Source: PALSA-188 sp963720075
Lineage (GTDB): Bacteria > Acidobacteriota > Terriglobia > Terriglobales > Acidobacteriaceae
DNA: 64,000 nt
NCBI GenBank assembly: GCA_963720075.1
Contig: CAVREG010000019.1
Coordinates: forward strand, 1,580,204-1,644,203
Direction: 5' to 3'
Made by a program: the position numbers and the translations under genes
Notes under the pieces: generated by a model
What the model was told of the DNA's origin: nothing
Seen by the model: only the letters and a program-made list of their open reading frames with translations
Databases searched by the model: none
Part shown: positions 36,739 through 46,525 of the stretch, piece after piece
Layout of the letters: each line of letters starts with the position of its first letter
Position numbering within the stretch: the first letter of the stretch is position 1

Positions 36739-37530
36739 ATGAGCGCCACAGGGAATGTCACCGCAAACGTTGAAAAGAAAAAGAGGCAGCGCAGTCCCAA
36801 CTATCCCACCGTTGGACTTCCTGAAGCTATCGAGCGAGCAAAGAAGCTACTTACTGCCGCTGGCAAAGCAGGGTCTCCTCCTGATATAGCGGCCAAGCAG
36901 ATTGGGTTTGCGACCGCGCACGGGCAGGCCCATAGCGTACTGTCCGCGCTTAAGAAATTTGGGTTGGTCGAAGAAGGAAATGGAAGAGTCTATCCGTCGC
37001 AACGAGCACTTGAGATTCTAAATCTCCGTGCCGACGATGCTAGACGTATTCAGGCGATTAAAGATGCGGCCCTTTCGCCCCCCATCTACCGCGAACTTAT
37101 CGAGGAGAATAGGGAGCGCGGTTTGCCTGCTGCCGAAGCTATGGAAGCCGAATTAGTCACCTACAAGAACTTCAATCCCAACGCAGTAGCAGGCTTCGTA
37201 AAGGATTTTAGGGACAGTTTAGAATTCGCTGGTTTATCAGACATCTCCGTGTTACCTTCTACTGGTGAGGATGAAATGAATACCTCAGCACAGCCCGAAA
37301 CCACCAAACCCACACAGAATAAGAGGGCCCAGCCCCTCAGCGCAGCAGCTCTTGACTTTAAGTTTGTTGCCAGTCCCACGGTTCGCAAGTACCCCATTGA
37401 TATTTCTATTCCTCGCAACCTCAAGGCGGAAATCTCCATTACGGGAGAGTACAAATTGGAGGACTTGGAGAAGCTTAAACGGCAGGTAGAGCGGGTTATT
37501 GAAAGCATCGAAGAAGCCTATAAAGACTAG
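36739..37530 (+). CDS. Hypothetical protein with winged-helix-like N-terminal region (263 aa)
   Basis: No known family assigned. Residues 20-90 (LPEAIERAKKLLTAAGKAG, HSVLSALKKFGLVEEGNGRVYPS) look like a helix-turn-helix with a wing. A linker rich in Thr, Gln and Pro (about 175-205) leads to a C-terminal strand-helix segment, PIDISIPRNLKAEISITGEY, ending in a predicted coiled helix. GGAGGA lies 11 bases before the ATG. Position beside a transposase and a palindromic promoter suggests an accessory regulator; this is inference. Confidence 0.6.
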   Translation: MSATGNVTANVEKKKRQRSPNYPTVGLPEAIERAKKLLTAAGKAGSPPDIAAKQIGFATAHGQAHSVLSALKKFGLVEEGNGRVYPSQRALEILNLRADDARRIQAIKDAALSPPIYRELIEENRERGLPAAEAMEAELVTYKNFNPNAVAGFVKDFRDSLEFAGLSDISVLPSTGEDEMNTSAQPETTKPTQNKRAQPLSAAALDFKFVASPTVRKYPIDISIPRNLKAEISITGEYKLEDLEKLKRQVERVIESIEEAYKD

Positions 37531-37719
37531 GAATCTGACCGCTACAAACTCGAATCCTGCGTTTTCCTTGCCTTGGTTTGTGAAGGTGATAATTTCGCCA
37601 ATTTTTGTATTGCCCGGGCGGAATTGACAAAGCCGCGAAGGGTTGTGAAGTCAAGCTGGGGAATATGGTACCGTTTCTTCGATTTCTTTCCAGGCTAGCC
37701 CCCAAGATCGAGAATTTCC

Positions 37720-39225
37720 ATGATTCAGCGAGCGGTTGTATCTTCATTGTTCATTGTGGCGTGTGTCTTGCTTGCGGCAGGTCAAGGGCAAGGGAGTGCC
37801 AGCAACAAGAGTTCAATCGGGTCGGCCTTGCGCGCCCGCAACTACGAGCAAGCCCTTCAACTTATTCGATCTCAACTTCGGGAATCGCCGAAGGATGCCA
37901 AACTTTGGACCATGGAAGGAATCGCTCTTTCCGGCCTCGGTAATAATCGGGAAGCACTGGTTGCATACCACCGCGCACTTAATATATCGCCAGACTATCT
38001 TGCCGCCCTTGAGGGTGCAGCCGAATTGGAATACAAGGAGGGGAGTGCGCGGGCGATTCCTCTACTGAATCGCATCTTGAAACTTCAGCCTGACAATTCC
38101 ACCAGCCATGCAATGCTGGCAGTTCTTGCCTACAAACAACACGATTGCCCCACGGCAGTCGAGCACTTTCACGCGAGCGCCGATATGATCTCTTCTCAAC
38201 CAGTAGCGCTCGCAGAATACGGCAGTTGCTTGATGAGTTTAGAGAGACCAGATGACGCGATAGCTGAATTCCAGCAAATATTAAGGCTCATGCCGAATGA
38301 TCCGCACGCGCAATACAATCTCGCAGTCGCCCAGCTAACGGCAAATCATAGTAAAGAGGCGATCGCTACTCTCACACCGCTGATAGAAGAGAAAAATCCT
38401 GACCCTGACGCACTTGACCTGGCATCGTCAGCCTATGAAGATTCCGGGGACACGCCACGCGCGGTAAGTCTCCTTCGCCAGGCGATTGTTTCGAATCCAA
38501 AGAATGCTAAGTATTACCTCGATTTTGCCGCTCTTTCATTTAAACACTCCTCGTTTCAAGTCGGCATTGACATGATTGATGTGGGGATCAAGGAACTTCC
38601 CGGCGTGGCCTCCCTGTATGTGGCGCGGGGCGTGTTGTTCATCCAACTTGAGCAGTTTGAAAAAGGAGAAGCTGACTTTGCAACCGCCAACCGTCTGGAC
38701 CCCGGACAAACTTCCGGCGCCGTTGCGGAGGGGCTGGCACAGATACAACAAAGCAATCTGGACCAAGCTCTTGCGACCATACGATCTAAGCTAAAAACCC
38801 ACCCTGAGGATGCTTTCCTGCATTATCTCGAAGCCCAGGTCATTACGCAGAATGGCGCCGATGCCGGAACTCCGCAATTTAAGGAGGCGATTGCCGCCGC
38901 TTCTCGGGCAGCACAATTAAAACCAGACTTTGTGCTTGCGCAAGATCTGCTGGGCAACCTGTATTTAAAGTCAGGACGACTAGATGAGTCCATCAGAGAA
39001 TCCCGGTTGGCCTTGCAGGGCAATCCTTCCGACCAGGAAGCGCTCTACCATCTGATACAGGCACTCCGAAGAAGTGGGAAAGATCCCAAAAGCGAAATCC
39101 CTGGTTTGGTCAAACGCCTGGCAGATTTGCGAGCGGAATCGCGAAAGACTGAAGCTTCCGAAAATAAGTACAAGTTGTATGAGCCAGCCACTTCGGGAAC
39201 GAACGATACAGGCCCGACTAACTAA
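37720..39225 (+). CDS. Exported TPR-repeat protein, paralogue A
   Basis: 501 residues with a signal peptide (AVVSSLFIVACVLLAAGQ). About a dozen TPR units are visible, for example LWTMEGIALSGLGNNREALVAYHRAL and LYVARGVLFIQLEQFEKGEADF. It is a clear paralogue of the convergent gene at 39473: both share the phrases RALNISPDYLAALEGA/RHALKISPDYLPALEGA and FQVGIDMIDVG/FQVGIDVIDDG at matching places. In Acidobacteria such TPR proteins often travel with TonB receptors and CRTAC1 proteins, as here. The molecular role is unknown; a periplasmic scaffold is likely. Confidence 0.85.
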   Translation: MIQRAVVSSLFIVACVLLAAGQGQGSASNKSSIGSALRARNYEQALQLIRSQLRESPKDAKLWTMEGIALSGLGNNREALVAYHRALNISPDYLAALEGAAELEYKEGSARAIPLLNRILKLQPDNSTSHAMLAVLAYKQHDCPTAVEHFHASADMISSQPVALAEYGSCLMSLERPDDAIAEFQQILRLMPNDPHAQYNLAVAQLTANHSKEAIATLTPLIEEKNPDPDALDLASSAYEDSGDTPRAVSLLRQAIVSNPKNAKYYLDFAALSFKHSSFQVGIDMIDVGIKELPGVASLYVARGVLFIQLEQFEKGEADFATANRLDPGQTSGAVAEGLAQIQQSNLDQALATIRSKLKTHPEDAFLHYLEAQVITQNGADAGTPQFKEAIAAASRAAQLKPDFVLAQDLLGNLYLKSGRLDESIRESRLALQGNPSDQEALYHLIQALRRSGKDPKSEIPGLVKRLADLRAESRKTEASENKYKLYEPATSGTNDTGPTN

Positions 39226-39323
39226 CCGAAGGATTTCTAAGATCGAGCCAGCGGGTCTGCGGGCAAGCAGCTACGGTGGCGATCAACCCAGGGCATAGTG
39301 GATATAGGGGTCCTTCGACTTGG

Positions 39324-39347
39324 TTCTTCTTCGCCAGCGAAGAAGAA
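39324..39347. terminator. Hairpin between convergent TPR genes (first)
   Basis: TTCTTCTTCGC and GCGAAGAAGAA form an 11-base inverted repeat with a minimal loop. Together with the next hairpin it fills the 247-base gap between two convergent genes, so bidirectional termination is likely. Confidence 0.5.
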
Positions 39348-39401
39348 TAGGCGCTCAGGAGGACAAACTTTATATGGTTTTTATTTTATTGTCATGCTGA
39401 G

Positions 39402-39429
39402 CCTGAGCTTCCGCTCGCCGAAGCTCAGG
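39402..39429. repeat. REP-like hairpin between convergent TPR genes (second)
   Basis: CCTGAGCTTC and GAAGCTCAGG form a perfect 10-bp stem with an 8-base loop, framed by TCATGCTGAG and GTCGAAGCATCCC. This framing is familiar from dispersed intergenic palindromes of Acidobacteria and other GC-rich bacteria. It may act as a terminator here. Confidence 0.6.
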
Positions 39430-39472
39430 TAGTCGAAGCATCCCTACTCCTGAAATGAGTCTTCACCCAACT

Positions 39473-40954
39473 TTATTGCTGATCTCCCTCGACGAGTTTG
39501 TAACGGTAGCGTTCCCGTTCCTCTTTTGAGGCCTGCTCACGAAGCTGCGCAAGCCGCTTCAACAAGTCCGGAATCTCTTTGGTGTCTCCGGTTTTCCGAA
39601 GCCCCTGAATCAGGTGATATACCACCGTTTGATCGCTCGGATCGGTTTCCAGCGCCCTCCGGCACTGCTCGACGGCTTCTTGATTGCGGCCCCCTTGCAA
39701 ATATAGTTTCGCCAGTACCCCCCGGGCGACGCCCATCGTCGGCTGCAATGCGACGGCCCTCTGGGCGGAACGTACAGCAAGTCGAAAGTCAGGGGAGCCG
39801 GGATCGGTATTCTTCGCAGCGAGAAGATCTGCTTGCAGATAAAGCATCAGAGGGTCGTTAGGCTTTTTCGCAAGGGCCCCCTGCACCTTTGCCAGTGCGC
39901 GATCGAAATCGTTTTGCTGCGCCGCCGCTAATCCTTGGGCCGCGGCACTGAGAGATTGATTGGGATCCAATTCATAAGCCTTTTCGAAGTCAGCCTCGGC
40001 TTTTTCGTAGTGGGCCAATTGCACGTACAAAACGCCACGCGCAAAGTAAAGCGGAGCTGCCTTCGGCTGCAAGCCCAAGCCGTCGTCAATAACATCAATC
40101 CCCACCTGGAACGATCCATGTTCATAGGAAATGCTGGCGAAATCCAGGTAGAGATTCACATTCTGGGGATCGAGCAAAATCGCCTGCCGAAGAATACTGA
40201 CCGCTCGCGATGTGTCCTTCGCTTCTTCGTAGGCTCTAGACGTTAGTTCCAACGTTCCGACATCGGGACTCTTCGCTTCCAAGAGCGGCTGCAAAGTTGC
40301 CAGAGCATCCGCCGGTTGGTGGGCCATGATCTGAATGGCGGCCAACAATCGGCGCTCACGCTCGTCGTCGGGGTTAAGAGCGACCGTGCGCTGGAAGATC
40401 TTTGCCGCTTGATCGAATTGCTTGAGTCTTACCAGGCAGATGGCGTATGCATTCAGCGCACTAGGTTTTGAGTCAAACAGTGTCCCACTCTTTTCGAAGT
40501 GTCCGGCGGCCGCGGCATAATTCCCCTGTTGGTACTCCAACACCGCGAGCATGCCATGGCTGGTTGAATCATTGGGCCGCAGACGCAGCACACGCTCCAG
40601 GAGGGGAATTGCACCAGCATCGCCTTCATCGAACTCAATTTGGACTGCGCCTTCCAGTGCGGGGAGATAGTCCGGGGATATCTTCAATGCGTGACGAAAC
40701 GAGGCAAGCGCATCCTTCTTGCGTCTTTCGCCCGAATACGCTGCGCCTTGCATCGCCCACAATTGAGCGTTTCCGGGTGATGCTTCCAGTGCGGGGCGAA
40801 CCAGATCCAATGCCTTTTCAAATTCTTTGTTCTGCAATGCCGAGGCTATCGGGCCAGACCGATCCGCGGTTTGAGCCAGCATCCCAGGAAGAAGGAGAAA
40901 AAAGGCGGAAGCGGAAAACAGACAGATATTTCGGATCGGACGTATTCCTATCAT
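39473..40954 (-). CDS. Exported TPR-repeat protein, paralogue B
   Basis: About 493 residues from ATG 40954; the frame is open to 41008, but the signal peptide (ICLFSASAFFLLLPGMLAQ) starts soon after 40954. TPR units run through the whole mature protein (LWAMQGAAYSGERRKKDALASF, LYFARGVLYVQLAHYEKAEADF). It is homologous along its length to the gene at 37720. It lies downstream of the TonB receptor on the same strand, separated by a strong terminator, so it probably has its own promoter. Confidence 0.85.
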   Translation of the reverse strand: MIGIRPIRNICLFSASAFFLLLPGMLAQTADRSGPIASALQNKEFEKALDLVRPALEASPGNAQLWAMQGAAYSGERRKKDALASFRHALKISPDYLPALEGAVQIEFDEGDAGAIPLLERVLRLRPNDSTSHGMLAVLEYQQGNYAAAAGHFEKSGTLFDSKPSALNAYAICLVRLKQFDQAAKIFQRTVALNPDDERERRLLAAIQIMAHQPADALATLQPLLEAKSPDVGTLELTSRAYEEAKDTSRAVSILRQAILLDPQNVNLYLDFASISYEHGSFQVGIDVIDDGLGLQPKAAPLYFARGVLYVQLAHYEKAEADFEKAYELDPNQSLSAAAQGLAAAQQNDFDRALAKVQGALAKKPNDPLMLYLQADLLAAKNTDPGSPDFRLAVRSAQRAVALQPTMGVARGVLAKLYLQGGRNQEAVEQCRRALETDPSDQTVVYHLIQGLRKTGDTKEIPDLLKRLAQLREQASKEERERYRYKLVEGDQQ

Positions 40955-41081
40955 CTCCGGATCGGTCTCTCCCCACCCCTTTATATTCCATGCCACCGCG
41001 GGGAACAATCAGCGTCGTCAATGCCCGAAAAAATCTTCGCGTGCGTGCCCATCAACCGGGGTTGTTCCCCTGCCACTCAAT

Positions 41082-41122
41082 AAAAAAACCGGCCCGCTCC
41101 GCAGGAAGCAGGCCGGCCGGTT
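41082..41122 (-). terminator. Rho-independent terminator after the TonB receptor
   Basis: On the minus strand, AACCGGCC pairs with GGCCGGTT across a GC-rich loop, followed by a run of seven T. It starts 19 bases after the receptor stop codon. Confidence 0.85.
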
Positions 41123-41140
41123 ATGGCCGTTCTGGACGGT

Positions 41141-44100
41141 TCAGAACGAAATCTTGCCCCCCACTTGCCAGTATCTTGGAAGGTGTGACCCCGTAGCTAG
41201 ACCGAAGTTTCCATCCGGGAAATTGTTATCCACGTTTATCAGGTTTGCTCGGTTGAAGATGTTGAAAAACTCAAACCTCAGTTCGAGATTGACCCTTTCC
41301 GTAATGCGGGTGTCCTTATAGAAGTTCACATCTGTGTCAGCATAGTTCGGTTCGCGGAACTGGCCCGTCTTCTCATTTCCGGTCAGCCCCGAACCGAAAG
41401 TGGGAACCGAGAACTCGCTCTTGGAAATGGCTCCGCTGGTGAGAAAAGCGCTGCGCGACGTGTTCTCCGAGTAAGCGGCGACATTCGGGAAGTCCAAATT
41501 AACGCCGTCAGCGTTGTAATCCCCGCTTGATGGGCCATAACCTATCGCCGGATTCGCAAAGGATGGGCATGCTCCCGCATTTGCGCACACAGGCTGATAG
41601 GAGTTCGTATTCAAGACTGTGAATGGCTCGCCGGACTGGTAGATGCTAGCGCCGCTGATTCCCCACCCACCGGTCAAAACGCCAAGCGGTCCGACTCCAC
41701 CATGCAAACCCTTCAACGAATAATTGAAGCTGAGCGAGAAGCGATTGGGTACATCCCAGGGAGATGGTCCGTAATAGGTTTGAGGATCAAAAGCCGTGGG
41801 ATAACCTACCTGTGCTGTTGGGGTAGCCAGACCTCCCGCGTCGTCACGGGACTGAGAATGAGTATAGGAGCCATCAATGTAGCCCCGGGAAAAGTGTCCC
41901 TTAAGTTCAACGTAAATTCCCTCGTAATTACCGTGCCGGTCGTTGAGCGCGTAGTTAATAGAACCGAAGCTATGGTTGAGTCGCGTCGGTTGCGTACTCT
42001 CGTTGATGATCAGATCGTTAGGAAAGTTGTTGATGTCAACTCCATACGAAACGCCATTCGTAACGCCTTCGTTTCCGACAATATTATAGGAGTGCGACCC
42101 CGAATAACCCACGCTGGCCGCGAAATTACTTGCGATCTTCCGTTCCACCCCCAAAGACCAGACATCCGAAACCGGGGATTTCAAGAGCGGATTAATGCCA
42201 CCAATGCCGAAGCTGGCCCCCACAACTCCGCCTTGCGAGTTAAGGCCTCCCGCAAAAGTCGGGAAGGTAAATCCAAACGGCGGCTTGCTGGAACTCCCCT
42301 GGAGGAAAATCGGAGCTTGCGCTGTCGCTGTTCCACCCGCTACAAAGTTCGGCGCAACCTCTCCGGGAGGGCTCCCGCGGAATTCTTCCTGAACGTTCGC
42401 CGAGGTTAGCCAGTTTTGATAGACGCCGATTCCGCCGCGCACCACCCAGTCGCCATTTCCCGTGGGGTCCCAGGCGAAACCGGCGCGCGGGCTGAACAGG
42501 TCATTGACCGAGTGAAGCAGAGCGTTATGGGTAGCCTTTGCGTAGCCGTTCGCAACTTGCTCCTGTTCGGTTGTGCCGGTACCCAGGTAAAAGTTTCCGA
42601 AAACCGTCGAAGCATTTTTCGACCACGGGTTGCCGCTGTCGTCATAACGCAGGCCCAATGTAAGGGTCAGATTTCTTTTCGCCTTCCATGTATCTTCAAC
42701 AAATAGCCCAAACGTCCTGGCAGCCGCATCCCAATTGGCCAACTGCTGTGTTCCGGTCGCCGGATTGTAAAACACTCCATTCTCGTTATTGGGAGCATCT
42801 TGTGCCAGGGCCAAAATATTATTGAAATTGAAAGTTGGCGTTGACCACGGACCTTGGAAGTTCTCAACATCGTCCCCGTACCAACCTTCATAACCAAACT
42901 TCAGGGTATGCGTCCCCTGAATATGCGTGAGGACATCGCGCCAGTGATAGTTGTGTTGAATAAAGTCTCCCTGCGAGAAACCGGCCCCGAGCTGTTGACT
43001 GATGCCCGCATTGATATTGGGAACCGTGTAATCTTTGGCCCCCGTTGCTAATTGGCCCTCCACCCTACTCTGTCCGGCGCTGGCATCGTTCAGCGTGGTT
43101 GGCGAGAAAGTGTGGGTCCACGTGGCCTGCCCAGCGACTTCCCAGGTAGGGTTGAGGCTCGAGAATTGCGGCGAAGGCGTCGCGGCACCGCTGGTTAGCA
43201 AAGTCCTGTAAAGGCTAAGGTAGACTCGGTCGTTCTTAAAGTCAGTGTCAAGGCGGGCAAAATACTGAGTTCCGTTACGAATTGCGGTGGCGCCGAAGGC
43301 TCCGTTGTCAATCATAGGCAAATCGCAAGGAATGAAGTTAGTGGCCGCAGTACCGCAACCGTTTGGATTGGTGCCTCCGGCGGATGCTGGGGCGCCGAGG
43401 ACACCCTTCGCGGTTTGGCTTACCGTTACCCCCGACAAGCCCTGAGGCAAATAAGTAGTGAGGATATGCGTTCCCACGGTGCTTGACAGGCCGTTGGCGG
43501 GATTTGAAATAAAGTTTAGGAACTCAGGCGCCGCAAAGGTAATGTTTGTTCCAGCGCTCCTTGAGCCACGCAATGGTTCAGCAGCAAAATAAAAGAAAAG
43601 ATGGCGCTTGATGACGGGACCGCCGACTGCAAAAGAAAAATCATTGGAGTGAAAAGGCTTATAGGTTAAGCCTGCAAAGTGCTGGTGCGCGTACATCCCT
43701 TGGTAATTGAAATAATCCGCCGCCGAACCATGGAATTGATCCGTTCCTGATCTCGTGGTAAAGGCCGTTATGACTCCGGCGGCGCGGCTGTGCTCGCTCG
43801 AAAACGTATTCACCTGAATACTGGTTTCCTGGATAGAGTCAGGAGTCGGGGTCAGGTTCAAAACACCCTGCCGGATTCCGCTGGTCACGTCGAGGCCGTC
43901 AATCACATACTGATTGTTATCCGATCCCTGGCCATTGGCACTGGCGTCAATGGATTCTTCCGTGGAAAAGTTGTCCGCACCGGATCCGGGCGTGCCGTTG
44001 CCGGAACCCGTTGTTCCCAGTCCCGACACTCCTGGCGCCAGCGTCACCAGCGTTACCAGGTTGCGGCCTTCGAGGGGCAACTGCGCGACCGCTTGATTGT

Positions 44101-44518
44101 CGAGCGTCAGTTGAGTGCGACTGTCCGACGTATCAACCACTGGAGCCTCGGCGGTGACAGTAATGGCCTCCGACACTGAGCCGACCTTCAGGGTGATTGG
44201 TACGTTCAAAGTCTGCTCGGTCAGCACCGTAACGTCTACCTCGGAGCTCGTATAGCCGCCAGCCGAAGCGGTTACTTTGTAAGATCCCGGCTCCAGGCTT
44301 ACAAAGCGAAAGTTGCCGTCGGGGTCGGTTGTGGTCACCCGGGTTACTTGCGTGGCAGTGTTCTGAAGCTGAATAGAGGCTTTTTGTACCACGGCCCCAG
44401 AAGAATCCTGCACCGCTCCTTGGATACTGCCGCTAAACTGAGCGCAACAGAAACTTGCGGCCAGAACGGTCATGCCCAAAACCACGGCGCGAAAGGGCGC
44501 AAATTTTCTTGTCGTCAT
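41141..44518 (-). CDS. TonB-dependent receptor with carboxypeptidase-regulatory-like N-terminal domain
   Basis: 1125 residues. A signal peptide (VLGMTVLAASFCCAQ) is followed by the Ig-like carboxypeptidase-regulatory domain (GSIQGAVQDSSGAVVQKASI, FRFVSLEPGSYKVTASAGGY), a plug region (TLDNQAVAQLPLEGRNLVTL) and a long beta-barrel ending in phenylalanine (WQVGGKISF), as outer-membrane proteins do. This Oar-like architecture is the hallmark receptor type of Acidobacteria and imports large ligands, probably plant oligosaccharides here. ATG 44518 is chosen over the open frame to 44572 because GAGGAG precedes it. A LacI-type operator lies 50 bases upstream. Confidence 0.92.
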   Translation of the reverse strand: MTTRKFAPFRAVVLGMTVLAASFCCAQFSGSIQGAVQDSSGAVVQKASIQLQNTATQVTRVTTTDPDGNFRFVSLEPGSYKVTASAGGYTSSEVDVTVLTEQTLNVPITLKVGSVSEAITVTAEAPVVDTSDSRTQLTLDNQAVAQLPLEGRNLVTLVTLAPGVSGLGTTGSGNGTPGSGADNFSTEESIDASANGQGSDNNQYVIDGLDVTSGIRQGVLNLTPTPDSIQETSIQVNTFSSEHSRAAGVITAFTTRSGTDQFHGSAADYFNYQGMYAHQHFAGLTYKPFHSNDFSFAVGGPVIKRHLFFYFAAEPLRGSRSAGTNITFAAPEFLNFISNPANGLSSTVGTHILTTYLPQGLSGVTVSQTAKGVLGAPASAGGTNPNGCGTAATNFIPCDLPMIDNGAFGATAIRNGTQYFARLDTDFKNDRVYLSLYRTLLTSGAATPSPQFSSLNPTWEVAGQATWTHTFSPTTLNDASAGQSRVEGQLATGAKDYTVPNINAGISQQLGAGFSQGDFIQHNYHWRDVLTHIQGTHTLKFGYEGWYGDDVENFQGPWSTPTFNFNNILALAQDAPNNENGVFYNPATGTQQLANWDAAARTFGLFVEDTWKAKRNLTLTLGLRYDDSGNPWSKNASTVFGNFYLGTGTTEQEQVANGYAKATHNALLHSVNDLFSPRAGFAWDPTGNGDWVVRGGIGVYQNWLTSANVQEEFRGSPPGEVAPNFVAGGTATAQAPIFLQGSSSKPPFGFTFPTFAGGLNSQGGVVGASFGIGGINPLLKSPVSDVWSLGVERKIASNFAASVGYSGSHSYNIVGNEGVTNGVSYGVDINNFPNDLIINESTQPTRLNHSFGSINYALNDRHGNYEGIYVELKGHFSRGYIDGSYTHSQSRDDAGGLATPTAQVGYPTAFDPQTYYGPSPWDVPNRFSLSFNYSLKGLHGGVGPLGVLTGGWGISGASIYQSGEPFTVLNTNSYQPVCANAGACPSFANPAIGYGPSSGDYNADGVNLDFPNVAAYSENTSRSAFLTSGAISKSEFSVPTFGSGLTGNEKTGQFREPNYADTDVNFYKDTRITERVNLELRFEFFNIFNRANLINVDNNFPDGNFGLATGSHLPRYWQVGGKISF

Positions 44519-44567
44519 AGCTTTCTCCTCTGACTGCGATGCGATTGTGGAGTATTTTTCCTTCGAT

Positions 44568-44581
44568 AGCAAACGTTTACT
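44568..44581. promoter_or_regulatory. LacI-type operator upstream of the TonB receptor
   Basis: AGCAAACGTTTACT differs by one base from the perfect palindrome at 34034-34047. It starts 50 bases before the receptor's ATG, in a position to overlap the promoter or the transcription start. The LacI-family gene at 48574 is the nearest candidate regulator. Confidence 0.6.
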
Positions 44582-44734
44582 TTTCCGGTTAAAGAGTTGT
44601 ATATAGTATGTTTGTGCTAGGGGCAGGACAGTAACATTCGCGGCGAGAAACTGTCAAGCGCAAAAAATAGTGCTGTTTCTCGAGTAGATTCAGGTCAGAG
44701 GGGAACGGAGTTCGGCGCGAGGTACGCCGTAGTA

Positions 44735-46486
44735 TTACTTGCTCCAGCCACTATCCGGCAGTATTCCTAGGCCTTCCTTAATCACGATCAACTGGTCGGC
44801 TGCAATTCCCTTCAATTTCTCTTGCAATCCATTGGGCCAATGAATTTCGAGATCCACAAGTATTTCCGATCCCAAACCGAAGTGCAGGCGTGAATCATTT
44901 GCAGAGTAAAAACTCGACTGACTTAAAACTGCCTGAGCTTGAGTCTTCTTTCCATAGTGCGCCAGAACTCTGGCGCCAATCGCACTACGATTTGACTTTG
45001 TTCCTATCAGCTTGACCTTGAGCCAGTGATGAGACCCTTTCAGATCATTGCGCAATAACGAAGGCGGTTCGTTTAAGTTCACGATCAATATGTCCAAATC
45101 GCCATCGTTGTCAAAGTCTCCGAACGCGCACCCTCGACTGGAGTGCGCCGCAGTAACGCCAGGTCCGGCTTCTTCCCCCAATTCTTCGAAAGTTCCATTG
45201 CCTAGATTGCGAAATACAACCCTGGGGGTCTTGGCTGGATATTGCGGAAGCACCTTTTCGACCTGAGGATAAACATTACCCGTCACGAGGAATATGTCGG
45301 GGAAGCCATCGTTGTCGAGATCAACGATCCCGGTTCCCCAGCCTATGTATTTGGTTTCGACACCGATCCGTGCGGCGCGCGTAACGTCCTCGAAATTCCC
45401 TTTGCCATCGTTGTGATAAAGACCGTTAGTGTCGTCGGCAAAATGTGTTTTGAACAAATCTAGATGGCCGTCGAGGTCATAGTCTCCCACTCCAACTCCC
45501 ATGCCGGCCTGTTCCATGCCATCTTCACTCAGCGCAACCCCGCGAAGCACGCCCTCTTCCCGAAAGGTCCCGTCATGATTGTTCATCAAGAGCAGGCTGG
45601 GCGTTGAGTCACAGGCCACATAAATATCGGGCCAGCCATCTTCATCGAGATCAGCTGCGATCGCGGTCATTCCATAGCTCTCGCGCAGGCCCGATATTCC
45701 AGCCTCACGGCTCACATCGGTAAAAGTGCCGTCGCCCCTGTTTCGGTATAGGGAGTGAAACCCTGGTGGCAGTCCGCGCGGCCCACATTCAACAGGAATT
45801 CCTTTCCAATTACAGTTGCTATTAGCACCGGGTTTCGGTATATGTTCGAAGTCAAACTGAAGGTAGTTGGAAACAAACAGATCGAGATGACCGTCGCGGT
45901 TGTAATCCAGAAAAGTGCAACCCGCGCCCCATCGCGGCTTATCGTTCCACAAGCCTGCGGCCTTGGTGACGTCAGTAAAAGTGCCGTCGCCATTATTCCG
46001 GTAAAGTTTATTCTGGCCGAAGCACGTGCAAAATAAATCCTCAAACCCGTCATTGTTGTAATCGCCGACGCACACACCGGACGCCCATCCCACTTCGTGC
46101 AGGCCTGCCTTTTCCGTCACGTCCGTAAACGTACCGTCACGATTATTTTTGTAGAGACGGTTCGTGGTGCCTTGGGGCGGAGCCGCGATTCGTGTTCCAC
46201 TGAGCACGAAAATATCCATCCAGCCGTCGTTGTCATAATCAAAAAAAGCGCAACCGCATCCAGTCGCTTCTAGGATGTAATCCTTATGATCCGCATCGCC
46301 GTAGATTACGGGCGAAGTAAGACCGGCTTCGTGGGCAATGTCAAAGAAATGTGCGTCAAAGGGACGCCCAGATGGCACTGGCTTGGGCTGTGCTTTGACG
46401 TTGCGGGAGGCTACCCCCTGTCCTAGCATTCGGCAAGCCGAGGCCAGTAGTGAAAAATAAACAAACCCGCGGCGTGTAACTTTCAT
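44735..46486 (-). CDS. CRTAC1-family protein (FG-GAP repeats plus ASPIC/UnbV domain)
   Basis: 583 residues with a twin-arginine-like start (TRRGFVYFSLLASA). Seven FG-GAP/VCBS calcium-binding repeats are visible (DYDNDGWMDIFV, DYNNDGFEDLFC, DYNRDGHLDLFV, DLDEDGWPDIYV, DYDLDGHLDLF, DLDNDGFPDIFL, DFDNDGDLDILI). The C-terminal ASPIC/UnbV domain ends with LHFGLGSEILVDLEIHWPNG. These are exported propeller proteins that occur with TonB receptors and TPR proteins in Acidobacteria, as in this locus. The biochemical role is not established. Confidence 0.9.
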   Translation of the reverse strand: MKVTRRGFVYFSLLASACRMLGQGVASRNVKAQPKPVPSGRPFDAHFFDIAHEAGLTSPVIYGDADHKDYILEATGCGCAFFDYDNDGWMDIFVLSGTRIAAPPQGTTNRLYKNNRDGTFTDVTEKAGLHEVGWASGVCVGDYNNDGFEDLFCTCFGQNKLYRNNGDGTFTDVTKAAGLWNDKPRWGAGCTFLDYNRDGHLDLFVSNYLQFDFEHIPKPGANSNCNWKGIPVECGPRGLPPGFHSLYRNRGDGTFTDVSREAGISGLRESYGMTAIAADLDEDGWPDIYVACDSTPSLLLMNNHDGTFREEGVLRGVALSEDGMEQAGMGVGVGDYDLDGHLDLFKTHFADDTNGLYHNDGKGNFEDVTRAARIGVETKYIGWGTGIVDLDNDGFPDIFLVTGNVYPQVEKVLPQYPAKTPRVVFRNLGNGTFEELGEEAGPGVTAAHSSRGCAFGDFDNDGDLDILIVNLNEPPSLLRNDLKGSHHWLKVKLIGTKSNRSAIGARVLAHYGKKTQAQAVLSQSSFYSANDSRLHFGLGSEILVDLEIHWPNGLQEKLKGIAADQLIVIKEGLGILPDSGWSK

Positions 46487-46525
46487 AAGACTTATTCTGA
46501 TTTCGGCCCGACAGTCCCTATATGC

